Origin: an uncultured Christensenellaceae bacterium
Lineage (GTDB): Bacteria; Bacillota; Clostridia; Christensenellales; Pumilibacteraceae
Reading direction: 5' to 3'
DNA: 64,000 nt
Assembly (NCBI GenBank): GCA_910587595.1
Contig: CAJULQ010000001.1
Coordinates: 1 to 64,000 of the forward strand
Position 1 is the stretch's first letter, and the number at the start of each line of letters is the position of its first letter. The position numbers were made by a program, and so were the translations under genes. The notes under the pieces were generated by a model. It worked only from the letters and a program-made list of their open reading frames with translations, ran no database searches and had not been told where the DNA came from. Shown here in pieces: positions 26,949 to 35,185 of the stretch.

Positions 26949-26977
26949 AGTATACCGCTTTCTTTTGCAAAAGTCAA
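26949..26977 (-). promoter_or_regulatory. Promoter of the pheST T-box leader
   Basis: On the minus strand: TTGACT (26972-26977), 17 bases, TATACT (26949-26954). The leader should begin near 26942. The rest of the interval to 27015 shows only a weak GC hairpin after yunB. Confidence 0.82.
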
Positions 26978-27015
26978 ATTATTTTACGCGGATAGCGCAC
27001 CCCGCTTTTCTTGGT

Positions 27016-27693
27016 TTACGGCACAAGATCATACAGCCGATCGGCGGCTTGCGAACCGAAATAGACGTCTGGCACTTTGCCGATGATCACCGTTTCGCTG
27101 ACAAGCACCGACGTTACGGTGGTGATCTTGTTTTGCGCACCGGGGATCACGATATTGACGGATGCCGTCACGTTGATAAATAGTTTATGCAATGTTTGAT
27201 TGATGCCGGCGGGTATAAATTCGGACGTGAAAGCCGTGTCGATATTGCCCACGGGTATGGCCTTTATGTTGATGTCCGGCCCGCGTCCCGAAAAAAACGA
27301 AAAACCCGAAAGCGAGCCGAGCGGTATGGCTATGCCTTGTTCCGCCACCGTTTCCAAACTGCTTTGCGCCGTTTCGGTCACTTTGCGCGCCAAAGAGTTG
27401 ACGGCGGCGGAATTGGTGGTTATGAGCGTGATATTGCCGTTTGCGTCCTTTTCTATTTCGGTGAGATGTATGTACATGGGGTTACTTTCCATCACGTCGG
27501 CCACGGAGCGATTCACCGTTTCCACTGTGAGCGCGCGTATTTTTTCTTGCGATACCGTGCGTATCACGGGACGCACCGACAATGCCACAAACAAATATGC
27601 GACCAACGCCGAAAAAAGAAGTACGGATATGCAAATCAGCCTTCTTTTTCTGCGTTTTCGCGTCTTGGCTATTTTAATACAGCACTGCGGCAT
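27016..27693 (-). CDS. yunB: Sporulation protein YunB
   Basis: A 225-residue protein with a basic N-terminus (KTRKRRKRR), one membrane span at about residues 19-42, and an external domain rich in Thr, Asn and Val with the family's IHLTEIEKDANGNITLITTN and IPVGNIDTAF elements. YunB is a sigma-E-dependent mother-cell protein needed for normal spores in Bacillus subtilis. The ATG has no Shine-Dalgarno; a sigma-E-like promoter sits immediately upstream. It follows the spoVA genes on the same strand with a 43-base gap, so sporulation functions are clustered here. Confidence 0.85.
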   Translation of the reverse strand: MPQCCIKIAKTRKRRKRRLICISVLLFSALVAYLFVALSVRPVIRTVSQEKIRALTVETVNRSVADVMESNPMYIHLTEIEKDANGNITLITTNSAAVNSLARKVTETAQSSLETVAEQGIAIPLGSLSGFSFFSGRGPDINIKAIPVGNIDTAFTSEFIPAGINQTLHKLFINVTASVNIVIPGAQNKITTVTSVLVSETVIIGKVPDVYFGSQAADRLYDLVP

Positions 27694-27698
27694 AATTG

Positions 27699-27728
27699 AA
27701 TATATGCTCGCTTGTGCCCGATCGTGAC
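27699..27728 (-). promoter_or_regulatory. Possible sigma-E-type promoter of yunB
   Basis: GTCACGAT (27721-27728), exactly 14 bases, CATATATT (27699-27706), against the known GTCATATT-N14-CATACAAT pattern (5/8 and 6/8 matches). Only five bases separate it from the ATG. Confidence 0.4.
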
Positions 27729-27735
27729 AAAAAGT

Positions 27736-28110
27736 TTATTTGGAACGGGGCGAAAATATCAATGTGACCGCGTAGCTTGCCACCACGGCAATGCCTACGC
27801 CGAACGCCGTGCGTACCAACCCGCCGGCAAACGCGCCGATAAACCCTATTTGCCGCGCCATTTCGATAGACCCGCGAGCAAGCGACGCGCCGAATCCGAT
27901 AATGGGAACGCTGATACCCGCTTGCGCAAATTCGTTGATGGGTCGATACAAGCCGAATCCCTCTAACGCTATGCCGGCCAATAAGAATATCACGAGTATT
28001 CTGGCGGGCGTCAGTTTTGTTTTGATGATAAGCAATTGCGCGATCGCGCACATTGCGCCGCCCACAACGAATACTTTTGCGTAAATAAACAACATGCCGA
28101 GTATTGCCAT
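27736..28110 (-). CDS. spoVAE: Stage V sporulation protein AE
   Basis: A 124-residue, very hydrophobic protein with about four membrane spans and the family's FGLYRPINEFAQAGISVPIIGFG segment, typical of SpoVAE. With SpoVAC and SpoVAD it forms the channel that moves Ca-dipicolinate into the forespore and out at germination. It lies three bases after spoVAD in the classic C-D-E order. Its presence argues that the organism makes, or recently made, endospores. Confidence 0.93.
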   Translation of the reverse strand: MAILGMLFIYAKVFVVGGAMCAIAQLLIIKTKLTPARILVIFLLAGIALEGFGLYRPINEFAQAGISVPIIGFGASLARGSIEMARQIGFIGAFAGGLVRTAFGVGIAVVASYAVTLIFSPRSK

Positions 28111-28113
28111 ACC

Positions 28114-29193
28114 TTATGCCCCCTCTATAATAACGCCGTGGCTTACGCACGGAATGGTTTCGCCTTGGTAACAGCTTTGCGTACTCATCAACGCGCCCGT
28201 GGCAAAATACGCGACTTTTTTGTATTTGCCCGCGCGCATTTGCGGTATCACGTACTCATTGATCACCGATGCGCTGCATCCCGCGCCGCTGCCGCCTTGG
28301 TAGCAATTTTGGTCTACGCTGTAGATCAAGCTGCCGCAATCGATATATTGTTGGCCGAGATTATACCCTTTTTCTCGCATGAGGTCGCGCAGAATGTCCG
28401 AACCGAGTTTGCCGAGGTCGCCCGTTAAAATCAGGTCGTATTCTTCGGGACGGCTGTCCGTTTCTCGGAACATGGCATGCATGGTATCCATAGCGGCCGG
28501 CGCCATGGCGGCGCCCATGTTAGACAGATCGTTCTGCCCGAAATCCACCACTTTTCCGAGCGTGGCCGCGCGGATCACGGGCCCCGCGCCGCGTGTGGAA
28601 AGCACGCTGCACCCCGCCGCCGTTACCGTCCATTGTGCATACGGCGGGCGTTGGCAACCGTATTCGAGCGGATACCGAAACTGCCGCTCGGCGGTGGCAA
28701 AATGGCTGACGGTAGCGCACGCCACCGTGGTAAAATGCCCGCCGTCCAATAGCGTGGCACCCAAAGAAAGCGCTTCCGTGTAGGTAGAACAAGCGCTGTA
28801 TACCCCCAAATGCGGCATATCGAAGTTGCGCGCCGCATAGCTCGACGTGGTCATTTGGTTTAGTAGGTCGCCGGAGATCAGCAGTTGCGTTTCGCCCACC
28901 AAAGGTTTTGCCTCGTTCACGGACGCGCGCACCGCCTCGTCGAACATGGATATTTCGGCGCGTTCGAAATTCTTTTCGCCTAACTTTATATCGTCTTTCA
29001 CGCGGCGGAAAAAGTCTTTGAGCGGCCCTTGCGCTTCCTTGTTGCCCACCACCGCATTGGCCGAAACAATATGCACGGGCGTGCCGAAAAATATGGTTTG
29101 CTTGGCCTCGCCGCGCCCCACGGCACGGTGCACGGGCGTGACCACGGGCGCAAAGTTGCAGTTTTTTCCTTTATGAATAGTTGTTCCTTGCAT
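28114..29193 (-). CDS. spoVAD: Stage V sporulation protein AD
   Basis: A 359-residue SpoVAD with a thiolase-like fold and no membrane span: PVHRAVGRGEAKQTIFFGTPV, GVYSACSTYTEALSLGATLLDGG, the GDLGKLGSDILRDLM region and the C-terminal VAYFATGALMST. SpoVAD binds dipicolinic acid on the forespore membrane surface. Length and motifs are complete. It sits three bases behind spoVAC and three ahead of spoVAE, so the trio is one transcription unit. Confidence 0.96.
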   Translation of the reverse strand: MQGTTIHKGKNCNFAPVVTPVHRAVGRGEAKQTIFFGTPVHIVSANAVVGNKEAQGPLKDFFRRVKDDIKLGEKNFERAEISMFDEAVRASVNEAKPLVGETQLLISGDLLNQMTTSSYAARNFDMPHLGVYSACSTYTEALSLGATLLDGGHFTTVACATVSHFATAERQFRYPLEYGCQRPPYAQWTVTAAGCSVLSTRGAGPVIRAATLGKVVDFGQNDLSNMGAAMAPAAMDTMHAMFRETDSRPEEYDLILTGDLGKLGSDILRDLMREKGYNLGQQYIDCGSLIYSVDQNCYQGGSGAGCSASVINEYVIPQMRAGKYKKVAYFATGALMSTQSCYQGETIPCVSHGVIIEGA

Positions 29194-29196
29194 GTG

Positions 29197-29670
29197 TTAC
29201 ATTCTCCCCATGATCAAAAGATTGAGTATGCCCGCCACGGTGGACCAAACGATACCGTTTACCACAACGGGGCCTACCACCGTAAACATTTTAACGCTGG
29301 TACCCAATATCAAACCTTCCGACTTATATTCCATGGAAGCGCTGGATATCGCGTTGGCAAAACCCGTGATCGGCAAAAAACAGCCGGCGCCGCCTTTGCG
29401 GGCGATAATGTCGTAAAAACCCAAGCCCGTGAATAAAATGGCCAATGTGATGATAGTCATAGACGTGATATTCACGATCATGTCTTCCGAAAAATTGGGG
29501 AAAAGCAACGCGTAAAGATCGCCGATGCCTTGCGCGATACAGCACGTAATGCCGCCGATCCAAAAGGAATGCCAAAGCGACTTGATCGTACTTGATTTGG
29601 GCGTAACGGAGTCTACGTATTTTCCGTAGCGCGCATTGCGTTTTTCAATGGGATTGGCCGTTGCGTTCAT
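29197..29670 (-). CDS. spoVAC: Stage V sporulation protein AC
   Basis: A 157-residue membrane protein with about four spans; ITGFANAISSASMEYKSEG and the ending VVGPVVVNGIVWSTVAGI are hallmarks of SpoVAC, the pore-forming, mechanosensitive part of the DPA channel. ATG 29670 has GGAGG eight bases upstream, lying inside the end of a small upstream ORF. Confidence 0.95.
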   Translation of the reverse strand: MNATANPIEKRNARYGKYVDSVTPKSSTIKSLWHSFWIGGITCCIAQGIGDLYALLFPNFSEDMIVNITSMTIITLAILFTGLGFYDIIARKGGAGCFLPITGFANAISSASMEYKSEGLILGTSVKMFTVVGPVVVNGIVWSTVAGILNLLIMGRM

Positions 29671-29752
29671 TTTGCACCTCCGTTTGTTTGATCACCGATT
29701 CTTTTTCGTTGCGGTTTTTCAGATCCGTAAAATCTTGTATGTCGTGTTTCAT
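29645..29752 (-). CDS. Small 35-residue ORF between the DUF421 gene and spoVAC
   Basis: A short frame starting MKHDIQDFTDLKNRNEKES and ending in ERNGQSH, all polar and charged, without a membrane span. Its ATG 29752 lies 14 bases after the DUF421 stop with a GTAGGGATAG stretch upstream, and its end overlaps spoVAC by 26 bases and contains the spoVAC RBS. It may be a real sporulation micro-protein or simply a translation coupler for spoVAC. I know no family for it. Confidence 0.35.
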   Translation of the reverse strand: MKHDIQDFTDLKNRNEKESVIKQTEVQNERNGQSH

Positions 29753-29766
29753 CGCTATCCCTACCC

Positions 29767-30477
29767 TTACTGGAACACCGTACGGTTCACAGCCGTATTG
29801 TTTTTGGGAAATACCGAAAGGTTGTCGTCGGTATCCAACGAGGCCAACGCTACGTCTTTTACATGCGCAATGCCTTGCGTTTGCAATGTCGTGGTAAGCC
29901 ATTGCACGTTTTTGCCGAACGCTTTCAAGTTGCCGTGCATGATCTTTCCGTCGATGATCACGTCGGCTCGCACGCTGTCGTCTTCCACCGTGTTGCCCTC
30001 GTCCTCGTTGGTGGCGGGACGCGACAATGCTTTGGGCATGACCGACACGTTGCCGTTGGTTTCCAAAATCGCATAGTTGATCTCGGTGATATCGAAGTAT
30101 CCTTGACTGCGCAGTTCACGCATCAAATCGTTCACCGAAAACCGCGCCTTTTTCAATCCTTTATACAATATCTCGCCTTTGGCCACCACAAAGATGGGGT
30201 TGCCTTCCAATATTCTTCGACAGAATATGCTTTTTTGCGAAAGATAGGAAAAAAGCGCGCCGCTCAACATAAACAGCGCCAAAGACACCGCGCTTGCCCT
30301 AATAGACACGTCTTGGTCCACACACATCACAGCGGCCACACTGCCCGCCGTGATACCGATAACATAATCGAAAAAGCTCAATTGCGATATTTGCTTGGCA
30401 CCGTCTATCTTGGTGAGTATCAATAAGATCACAATGGTAAACAATGTGCGCAATGTGATTTCGAGATAGATGTTCAC
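29767..30477 (-). CDS. DUF421 (YetF/YrbG-like) membrane protein
   Basis: About 236 residues from GTG 30477, chosen because GGAGG with AAGGG stands just upstream; the longer frame has no RBS. Three membrane helices lie in residues 1-80 (TIVILLILTKI, SFFDYVIGITAGSVAAVM and the following segment). A cytosolic DUF421 domain follows with the motif INYAILETNGNVSVM and a second repeat-like stretch ending in LASLDTDDNLSVFP. Some Bacillus members are spore-associated, and the position directly upstream of spoVAC suggests a sporulation or germination role; the biochemical function is unknown. Confidence 0.85.
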   Translation of the reverse strand: MNIYLEITLRTLFTIVILLILTKIDGAKQISQLSFFDYVIGITAGSVAAVMCVDQDVSIRASAVSLALFMLSGALFSYLSQKSIFCRRILEGNPIFVVAKGEILYKGLKKARFSVNDLMRELRSQGYFDITEINYAILETNGNVSVMPKALSRPATNEDEGNTVEDDSVRADVIIDGKIMHGNLKAFGKNVQWLTTTLQTQGIAHVKDVALASLDTDDNLSVFPKNNTAVNRTVFQ

Positions 30478-30544
30478 TGCCCTTCCTCCGTTTGATGGTC
30501 GAATATAGTTTTGTGCCGCCGCCTTCCTTTTTATGCTTTTGGGC

Positions 30545-30575
30545 AAAGAAAAACACCCGCCTTTTTGGCGGGTGT
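30545..30575 (-). terminator. Terminator after rny
   Basis: Perfect 9-bp stem ACACCCGCC/GGCGGGTGT with a five-base loop (30553-30575), then a T-rich run on the minus strand. It lies about 30 bases after the rny stop. Confidence 0.9.
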
Positions 30576-30603
30576 ATAGCATGATCGTATATATCGCTAT
30601 GTT

Positions 30604-32211
30604 TTACTTGGCATATTCCACGCTACGCAATTCGCGTATCACGTTTACCTTGATCTGACCGGGATATTCCATCTCGCTTTCGATCTTTTTGGCAATGTCT
30701 TTGGCCAAAAATACGGTGGCTTGGTCGTTTACTTGTTCGGGTTTGACGATGATGCGAACCTCTCGTCCCGCCTGCATGGCAAACGATTTTTCCACGCCGT
30801 TGAAACCGTTGGCGATCTCTTCGAGCTTTTCCAACCGTTTCACGTAATTATCCAACGATTCGCGTCTTGCGCCGGGGCGCGCGCCGCTGATAGCATCGGC
30901 GCATTGCACCAACACCGCCTCTATCGACTGCGGCTCGATATCGTTATGGTGCGCGGCGATACAGTGGATAACTTCTTTGCTTTCTTTGTATTTTTTAGCC
31001 AAGTCGGCGCCTATGGTGATATGCGTGCCTTCCACTTCGTGATCCACCGCTTTGCCGATGTCGTGCAACAAGCCCGCACGCTTGGCAAGTTTTACGTCGG
31101 CGCCCAATTCGGCGGCCATAAGCCCCGCCAAATACGACACTTCCATGGAATGCTTGAGAACGTTTTGGCCGTAACTCGTACGGTATTTCAAACGCCCCAA
31201 AAGACGGACCAAGTCGCCGTGCAAGCCGAATACGCCCGCCTCGAAAGTGGCGTTTTCTCCCGCCTCTTTGATCTGTGCGTCCAATTCTTTACGCGTTTTT
31301 TCCACCACTTCTTCGATACGCGCGGGATGAATGCGTCCGTCGGCGATCAATTTTTCCAACGTGATGCGCGCCACTTCCCGCCTTACGGGATCGAATCCCG
31401 ACAGCACCACCGCTTCGGGCGTATCGTCTATGATAAGATCGATACCCGTTGCGTTTTCCAAGGCGCGTATGTTGCGCCCCTCGCGGCCGATGATACGGCC
31501 TTTCATTTCGTCGTTGGGTAAATTGACCACCGATACGGTGATCTCCGCGCTGTGATCCACGGCGCAACGCTGCACCGCCGTTGCCACGATGGTGCGCGCT
31601 TTTTTCTCCGCCTCGTCTTTGGCCTCGGCCTCGATCTCGCGAACGAGTTTGGCCGCGTCGCGCTTGGCGTCCTCTTCGATCTCTTTGAAAAGCTGCGCCT
31701 TTGCCTCCTCGCGCGTGAGCTGCGAAACCTTTTCGATCTCGTCGAGCATGCGCTCGTGCGCCGAATCGATCTCGGCTTGCTTGGCGGCGAGCTTGCTTTC
31801 TTTTTCGGCAACCGACGCTTTGAGTTTTTCGACGGCCTCGGTCTTTTTATCGAGTGCGTCTTCTTTCTTGTCGATGGCGTCTTCCCGTTGCGAAAGGCGT
31901 TGCTCCGCTCTTTGCGCCTCGTTTCTACGCTCTTTCAATTCTTGGTCGAATTCCGACCGCAACTTTTGTATCTCTTCTTTGGCTTCCAAAATGGCTTCTT
32001 TTTGCGCATTTTTGGCTTGCGCCCGAACAGACTTTGCTTCCGCGTATGCTTCTTCCGTGATCTTGTTGGCCGACTGTTTCGCATCGCCCAGTTTCTTCTT
32101 TTGCAGTAGCGTAAACACTACAACGCCCAAGACGCAACCGACAAGCAATGCTATGATCGGCAACACAATCACTAAAGCCGTAGACACGGAATATAATGAG
32201 TTGTGTAGCAT
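30604..32211 (-). CDS. rny: Ribonuclease Y
   Basis: A 535-residue endoribonuclease that starts mRNA decay from the membrane. An N-terminal membrane span (about 8-32) leads into a long charged coiled coil (about 40-200), a KH domain with GRIIGREGRNIRALENATGIDLIIDDTP-type sequence, and an HD domain with LLHDIGKAVDHE. ATG 32211 is picked for the AAGGAGG in front of it; the longer frame begins in the leader. It stands alone between its own promoter and terminator and has a ~95-base leader with two hairpins. Confidence 0.96.
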   Translation of the reverse strand: MLHNSLYSVSTALVIVLPIIALLVGCVLGVVVFTLLQKKKLGDAKQSANKITEEAYAEAKSVRAQAKNAQKEAILEAKEEIQKLRSEFDQELKERRNEAQRAEQRLSQREDAIDKKEDALDKKTEAVEKLKASVAEKESKLAAKQAEIDSAHERMLDEIEKVSQLTREEAKAQLFKEIEEDAKRDAAKLVREIEAEAKDEAEKKARTIVATAVQRCAVDHSAEITVSVVNLPNDEMKGRIIGREGRNIRALENATGIDLIIDDTPEAVVLSGFDPVRREVARITLEKLIADGRIHPARIEEVVEKTRKELDAQIKEAGENATFEAGVFGLHGDLVRLLGRLKYRTSYGQNVLKHSMEVSYLAGLMAAELGADVKLAKRAGLLHDIGKAVDHEVEGTHITIGADLAKKYKESKEVIHCIAAHHNDIEPQSIEAVLVQCADAISGARPGARRESLDNYVKRLEKLEEIANGFNGVEKSFAMQAGREVRIIVKPEQVNDQATVFLAKDIAKKIESEMEYPGQIKVNVIRELRSVEYAK

Positions 32212-32304
32212 TGTGACCTCCTTTTGCAATTTTTTGTGACAGTTCCACCGTGTTCGCATACGGTGAATTTTGCTATACAGACAGACGGAAAAAACCGTCC
32301 GTTT

Positions 32305-32333
32305 CTATATTACATGATGTGCGGACAAAAGTC
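32305..32333 (-). promoter_or_regulatory. Promoter and structured leader of rny
   Basis: TTGACT (32328-32333), 17 bases, TAATAT (32305-32310) on the minus strand. The ~95-base leader down to 32212 contains ACGGACGG/CCGTCTGT and CACCGT/ACGGTG hairpins, which could tune stability or translation of rny mRNA. Confidence 0.78.
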
Positions 32334-32369
32334 AAGCAATCGCGACTTGCCTGCTTTTTACAAATGCGA

Positions 32370-33458
32370 TCACTCGGTCTCTTTTTCTTCCGTTTTTTCT
32401 TCCGCTTTGGCGGGTTCACCCTCTTGCGCCTTGTTCTTTTCGTCGGCAATCTTTTTGATGGCCGCCTCCATTTCTTGCGCCAATTCGGGTTTGCTCTCCA
32501 ACAGTTTCATCAAAGCGTTGCGGCCTTGGCAAATGCGTTCGCCGTTGTAGCTGAACCACGACCCGCTTTTCGTGAGGATACCGAAATCCAAGCCGAGATC
32601 TATGATACAGCTGGAACGCGAAATGCCCTTGCCGAAAATGATGTCGAATTCGGCGGTGCGAAACGGCGGCGCCAATTTGTTTTTTACCACTTTCACTTTG
32701 GTGTGGTTACCCACCACTTCGCTGCCGTCTTTCACGCCTTCCACGCGACGAACGTCTAAGCGCACGCTGGCGTAGAATTTGAGCGCTTTGCCGCCCGGCG
32801 TGGTTTCGGGATTACCGAACATAACGCCCACTTTTTCGCGCAATTGGTTAATAAAAATAATGCATGTTTTAGACTTGTTGCACACCGACGTTAAAATGCG
32901 CAACGCCTTGCTCATAAGGCGCGCTTGCAAGCCGATCTGGCTGTCGCCCATTTCGCCGTCGATCTCCGCTTTGGGCGTGAGCGCGGCCACCGAGTCCACT
33001 ACCACCACGTCTACGCCGCCGCTACGAACGAGCGCCTCGGCAATGTCGAGGGCTTGCTCGCCGTTATCCGGTTGCGAGATATACAGGTTGTCGGTATCGA
33101 TACCGAGGTTGCGCGCATACACGGGATCGAGCGCATGCTCCGCGTCGATAAACGCGACCGTGCCGCCAAGCTTTTGCGCCTCGGCGATCACGTGCAAGCT
33201 GAGCGTTGTTTTGCCGCTCGATTCCGGCCCGTAGATCTCCACGATACGGCCGCGCGGCAAACCGCCGATACCGAGCGCAAGGTCCACGCTCAAACACCCC
33301 GTGGGCACTACCTCCACCGCCGACACGCGCGACTCGTTCAATTTCATGATAGAGCCTTTTCCGTAGCTTTTTTCGATCTGCGCAATAGCCGCGTCCAACG
33401 CTTTTTTGCGTTCCTCTTTGGTCATATTGTAGTCGATGATCGGTTTTCCTTTATCCAT
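32370..33458 (-). CDS. recA: Recombinase A
   Basis: A 362-residue RecA with Walker A GPESSGKTT, VDSVAALTP (Walker B), the L2/DNA loop region INQLREKVGVMFGNPETTPGG and an acidic Glu/Lys-rich tail. It forms filaments on single-stranded DNA for recombination and induces the SOS response. AAGGAG stands before ATG 33458. It follows cinA by 25 bases, an order common in Firmicutes (pgsA-cinA-recA-rny). No LexA box is obvious because transcription seems to come from upstream genes. Confidence 0.98.
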   Translation of the reverse strand: MDKGKPIIDYNMTKEERKKALDAAIAQIEKSYGKGSIMKLNESRVSAVEVVPTGCLSVDLALGIGGLPRGRIVEIYGPESSGKTTLSLHVIAEAQKLGGTVAFIDAEHALDPVYARNLGIDTDNLYISQPDNGEQALDIAEALVRSGGVDVVVVDSVAALTPKAEIDGEMGDSQIGLQARLMSKALRILTSVCNKSKTCIIFINQLREKVGVMFGNPETTPGGKALKFYASVRLDVRRVEGVKDGSEVVGNHTKVKVVKNKLAPPFRTAEFDIIFGKGISRSSCIIDLGLDFGILTKSGSWFSYNGERICQGRNALMKLLESKPELAQEMEAAIKKIADEKNKAQEGEPAKAEEKTEEKETE

Positions 33459-33483
33459 ATAGTTTCTCCTTATCGAATTGCTT

Positions 33484-34578
33484 TTACTCTTGGGGAGCGG
33501 CCGCGTGTGACAACGACTGCTCGTTTTGCATGAACTTACATAAACGGTATAACGCGGTGACCGTGCCGCTGCGGATAACGGCTTGCCGATCGCCCTCGAA
33601 TTTGCACGGGTAGATGTCGATATTGTGCTTATCGCCCACGGCTATGTAACACACGCCCACTTGGTCTTGCTTTTCGGACGTGGGGCCGGCATTGCCCGTT
33701 GTGGCGATCACATAGTCGTACTGCCCTTGGGCGATCAGATTGGCGGCCATTTCGTAGGCGGTTTCTATGCTGACGGCGCCGTGCGTTCGCAGTACTTCTT
33801 CCGATACGTGCAAACGGCTTTGTTTTACGGCGGGATCGTAACACACGATGCCCTCTTTCAAGGCCGCGCTGATACCGGGGTACGCCACCAAAGCCGCCGC
33901 GATATTGCCGCCCGTAAACGATTCGGCAAGCCCCAACGTTTTTTTGCCGTCCAACAGCATGCGCGCCGTTTTCTCCGCCAATTCCACGTCTTCGTACGCA
34001 TAGGCGCAGTCTTTGAGCGCTTGCGTTATGCCGCTCAACACTTCATGCACGGTGCTTTTTTGCGTCTTGTTGGAATAACGCACCGACACGATGCATTCGG
34101 GCGGGCGGGTATCGAACTTTATAACGATCTTATTGCGATTTTTGATATAGTCTTTTAACAATACGCGCAACTGCTCTTCGGTTTTACCCACCGTGCGAAA
34201 CACGTTGGTTGCGTAAAAAGTTTTACACCGTCCGTTGAGCATGGGAATGAGCGTATTTTCCACAAACTTTTCGTCGCACGTCGGCGAAACGGCACACGGC
34301 GTATCGCCCAATAAAAAGGTGGACAGCGTGCGCCGCACGTCGTATTTTCCCGAAACGGCCACATAAAAAGCATCGGTATTGCCGCACACCAAAACGGCGT
34401 CGGTATGCAACTGCAAATATCCGAACGCATCCATGATCCCATCGGGTTCGGCAATTTCCAAAACGTGCGTGACAAAATAGCCGTGCTTACACAAAGCATA
34501 CGATACGCGGCGCGTATCTGTTATATATGCGTCGGAAACACACTCGCCTCCGCCGATCTTAAGCACGCCTACGTTCAT
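33484..34578 (-). CDS. cinA: CinA-like protein with degenerate N-terminal domain
   Basis: A 364-residue protein. The C-terminal CinA/PncC domain (about 205-350) is well kept: AESFTGGNIAAALVAYPG with the catalytic Ser, CYDPAVKQSRLHVS, and ATTGNAGPT, the fold of NMN deamidase. The N-terminal MoCF-like half is strongly diverged: the usual start ending in GDELL is replaced by LKIGGGECVSDAYITDT and the DDxT segment is missing, so pyrophosphatase activity is doubtful. Position pgsA-cinA-recA is conserved in Firmicutes. One base separates it from pgsA. Confidence 0.85.
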   Translation of the reverse strand: MNVGVLKIGGGECVSDAYITDTRRVSYALCKHGYFVTHVLEIAEPDGIMDAFGYLQLHTDAVLVCGNTDAFYVAVSGKYDVRRTLSTFLLGDTPCAVSPTCDEKFVENTLIPMLNGRCKTFYATNVFRTVGKTEEQLRVLLKDYIKNRNKIVIKFDTRPPECIVSVRYSNKTQKSTVHEVLSGITQALKDCAYAYEDVELAEKTARMLLDGKKTLGLAESFTGGNIAAALVAYPGISAALKEGIVCYDPAVKQSRLHVSEEVLRTHGAVSIETAYEMAANLIAQGQYDYVIATTGNAGPTSEKQDQVGVCYIAVGDKHNIDIYPCKFEGDRQAVIRSGTVTALYRLCKFMQNEQSLSHAAAPQE

Positions 34579-34579
34579 T

Positions 34580-35185
34580 TCAGTCTTTCCAAACTTGTCT
34601 GTTTTTCACCAAATAATTGATACCCGACGCGATCGCCATAATTGTGGAAAGCGACAACAAAATAAGCCCCGCATACAAAAAGCCGTCGCCCCACAATACC
34701 ATAGCTTTTTGCGTGGCTTGCGCGTACAGATCGGGCACGGGCAACAACAAGATCAACGCGCACATTTGCAAAACCGTTTTGATCTTACCCAATTTGTCGG
34801 CGGCCAGCACCGTGTTTTTGGAACTTGCCACTATGCGGAAACCGCTGATCATCAGTTCGCGACACAATATGATCATGGCGCATACAACGCCGCCGATCTT
34901 TAAGCCGAACAGCACGTCGTTGGCGGGATCGTACAGCAAGGCGGTCACGGCAAACAGCGCGCACGCTACCAGCATTTTATCGGCGATAGGATCGAGAAAT
35001 TTGCCCAGATCGGTCACCAAATTGTGTTTGCGCGCAATGTAACCGTCCAAAAAGTCGGTAAAGCTGGCTAAAATAAACACGCCGGTAGCCGCCACGCAAT
35101 GGAACGGAAACCGCACGAAAAACAGCGCCACAAAAACGGGAATAAGCAAAATGCGCAAAAATGTCAGTTTGGTGGGTAAATTCAT
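34580..35185 (-). CDS. pgsA: CDP-diacylglycerol-glycerol-3-phosphate 3-phosphatidyltransferase
   Basis: A 201-residue membrane enzyme with about five spans. The CDP-alcohol phosphatidyltransferase motif D-xx-DG-xx-AR-x8-G-xxx-D-xxx-D appears as DFLDGYIARKHN...LGKFLDPIAD around residues 43-68. It makes phosphatidylglycerol phosphate for acidic phospholipids. It overlaps rimO by four bases (ATGA) and is followed by cinA and recA. Confidence 0.95.
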   Translation of the reverse strand: MNLPTKLTFLRILLIPVFVALFFVRFPFHCVAATGVFILASFTDFLDGYIARKHNLVTDLGKFLDPIADKMLVACALFAVTALLYDPANDVLFGLKIGGVVCAMIILCRELMISGFRIVASSKNTVLAADKLGKIKTVLQMCALILLLPVPDLYAQATQKAMVLWGDGFLYAGLILLSLSTIMAIASGINYLVKNRQVWKD

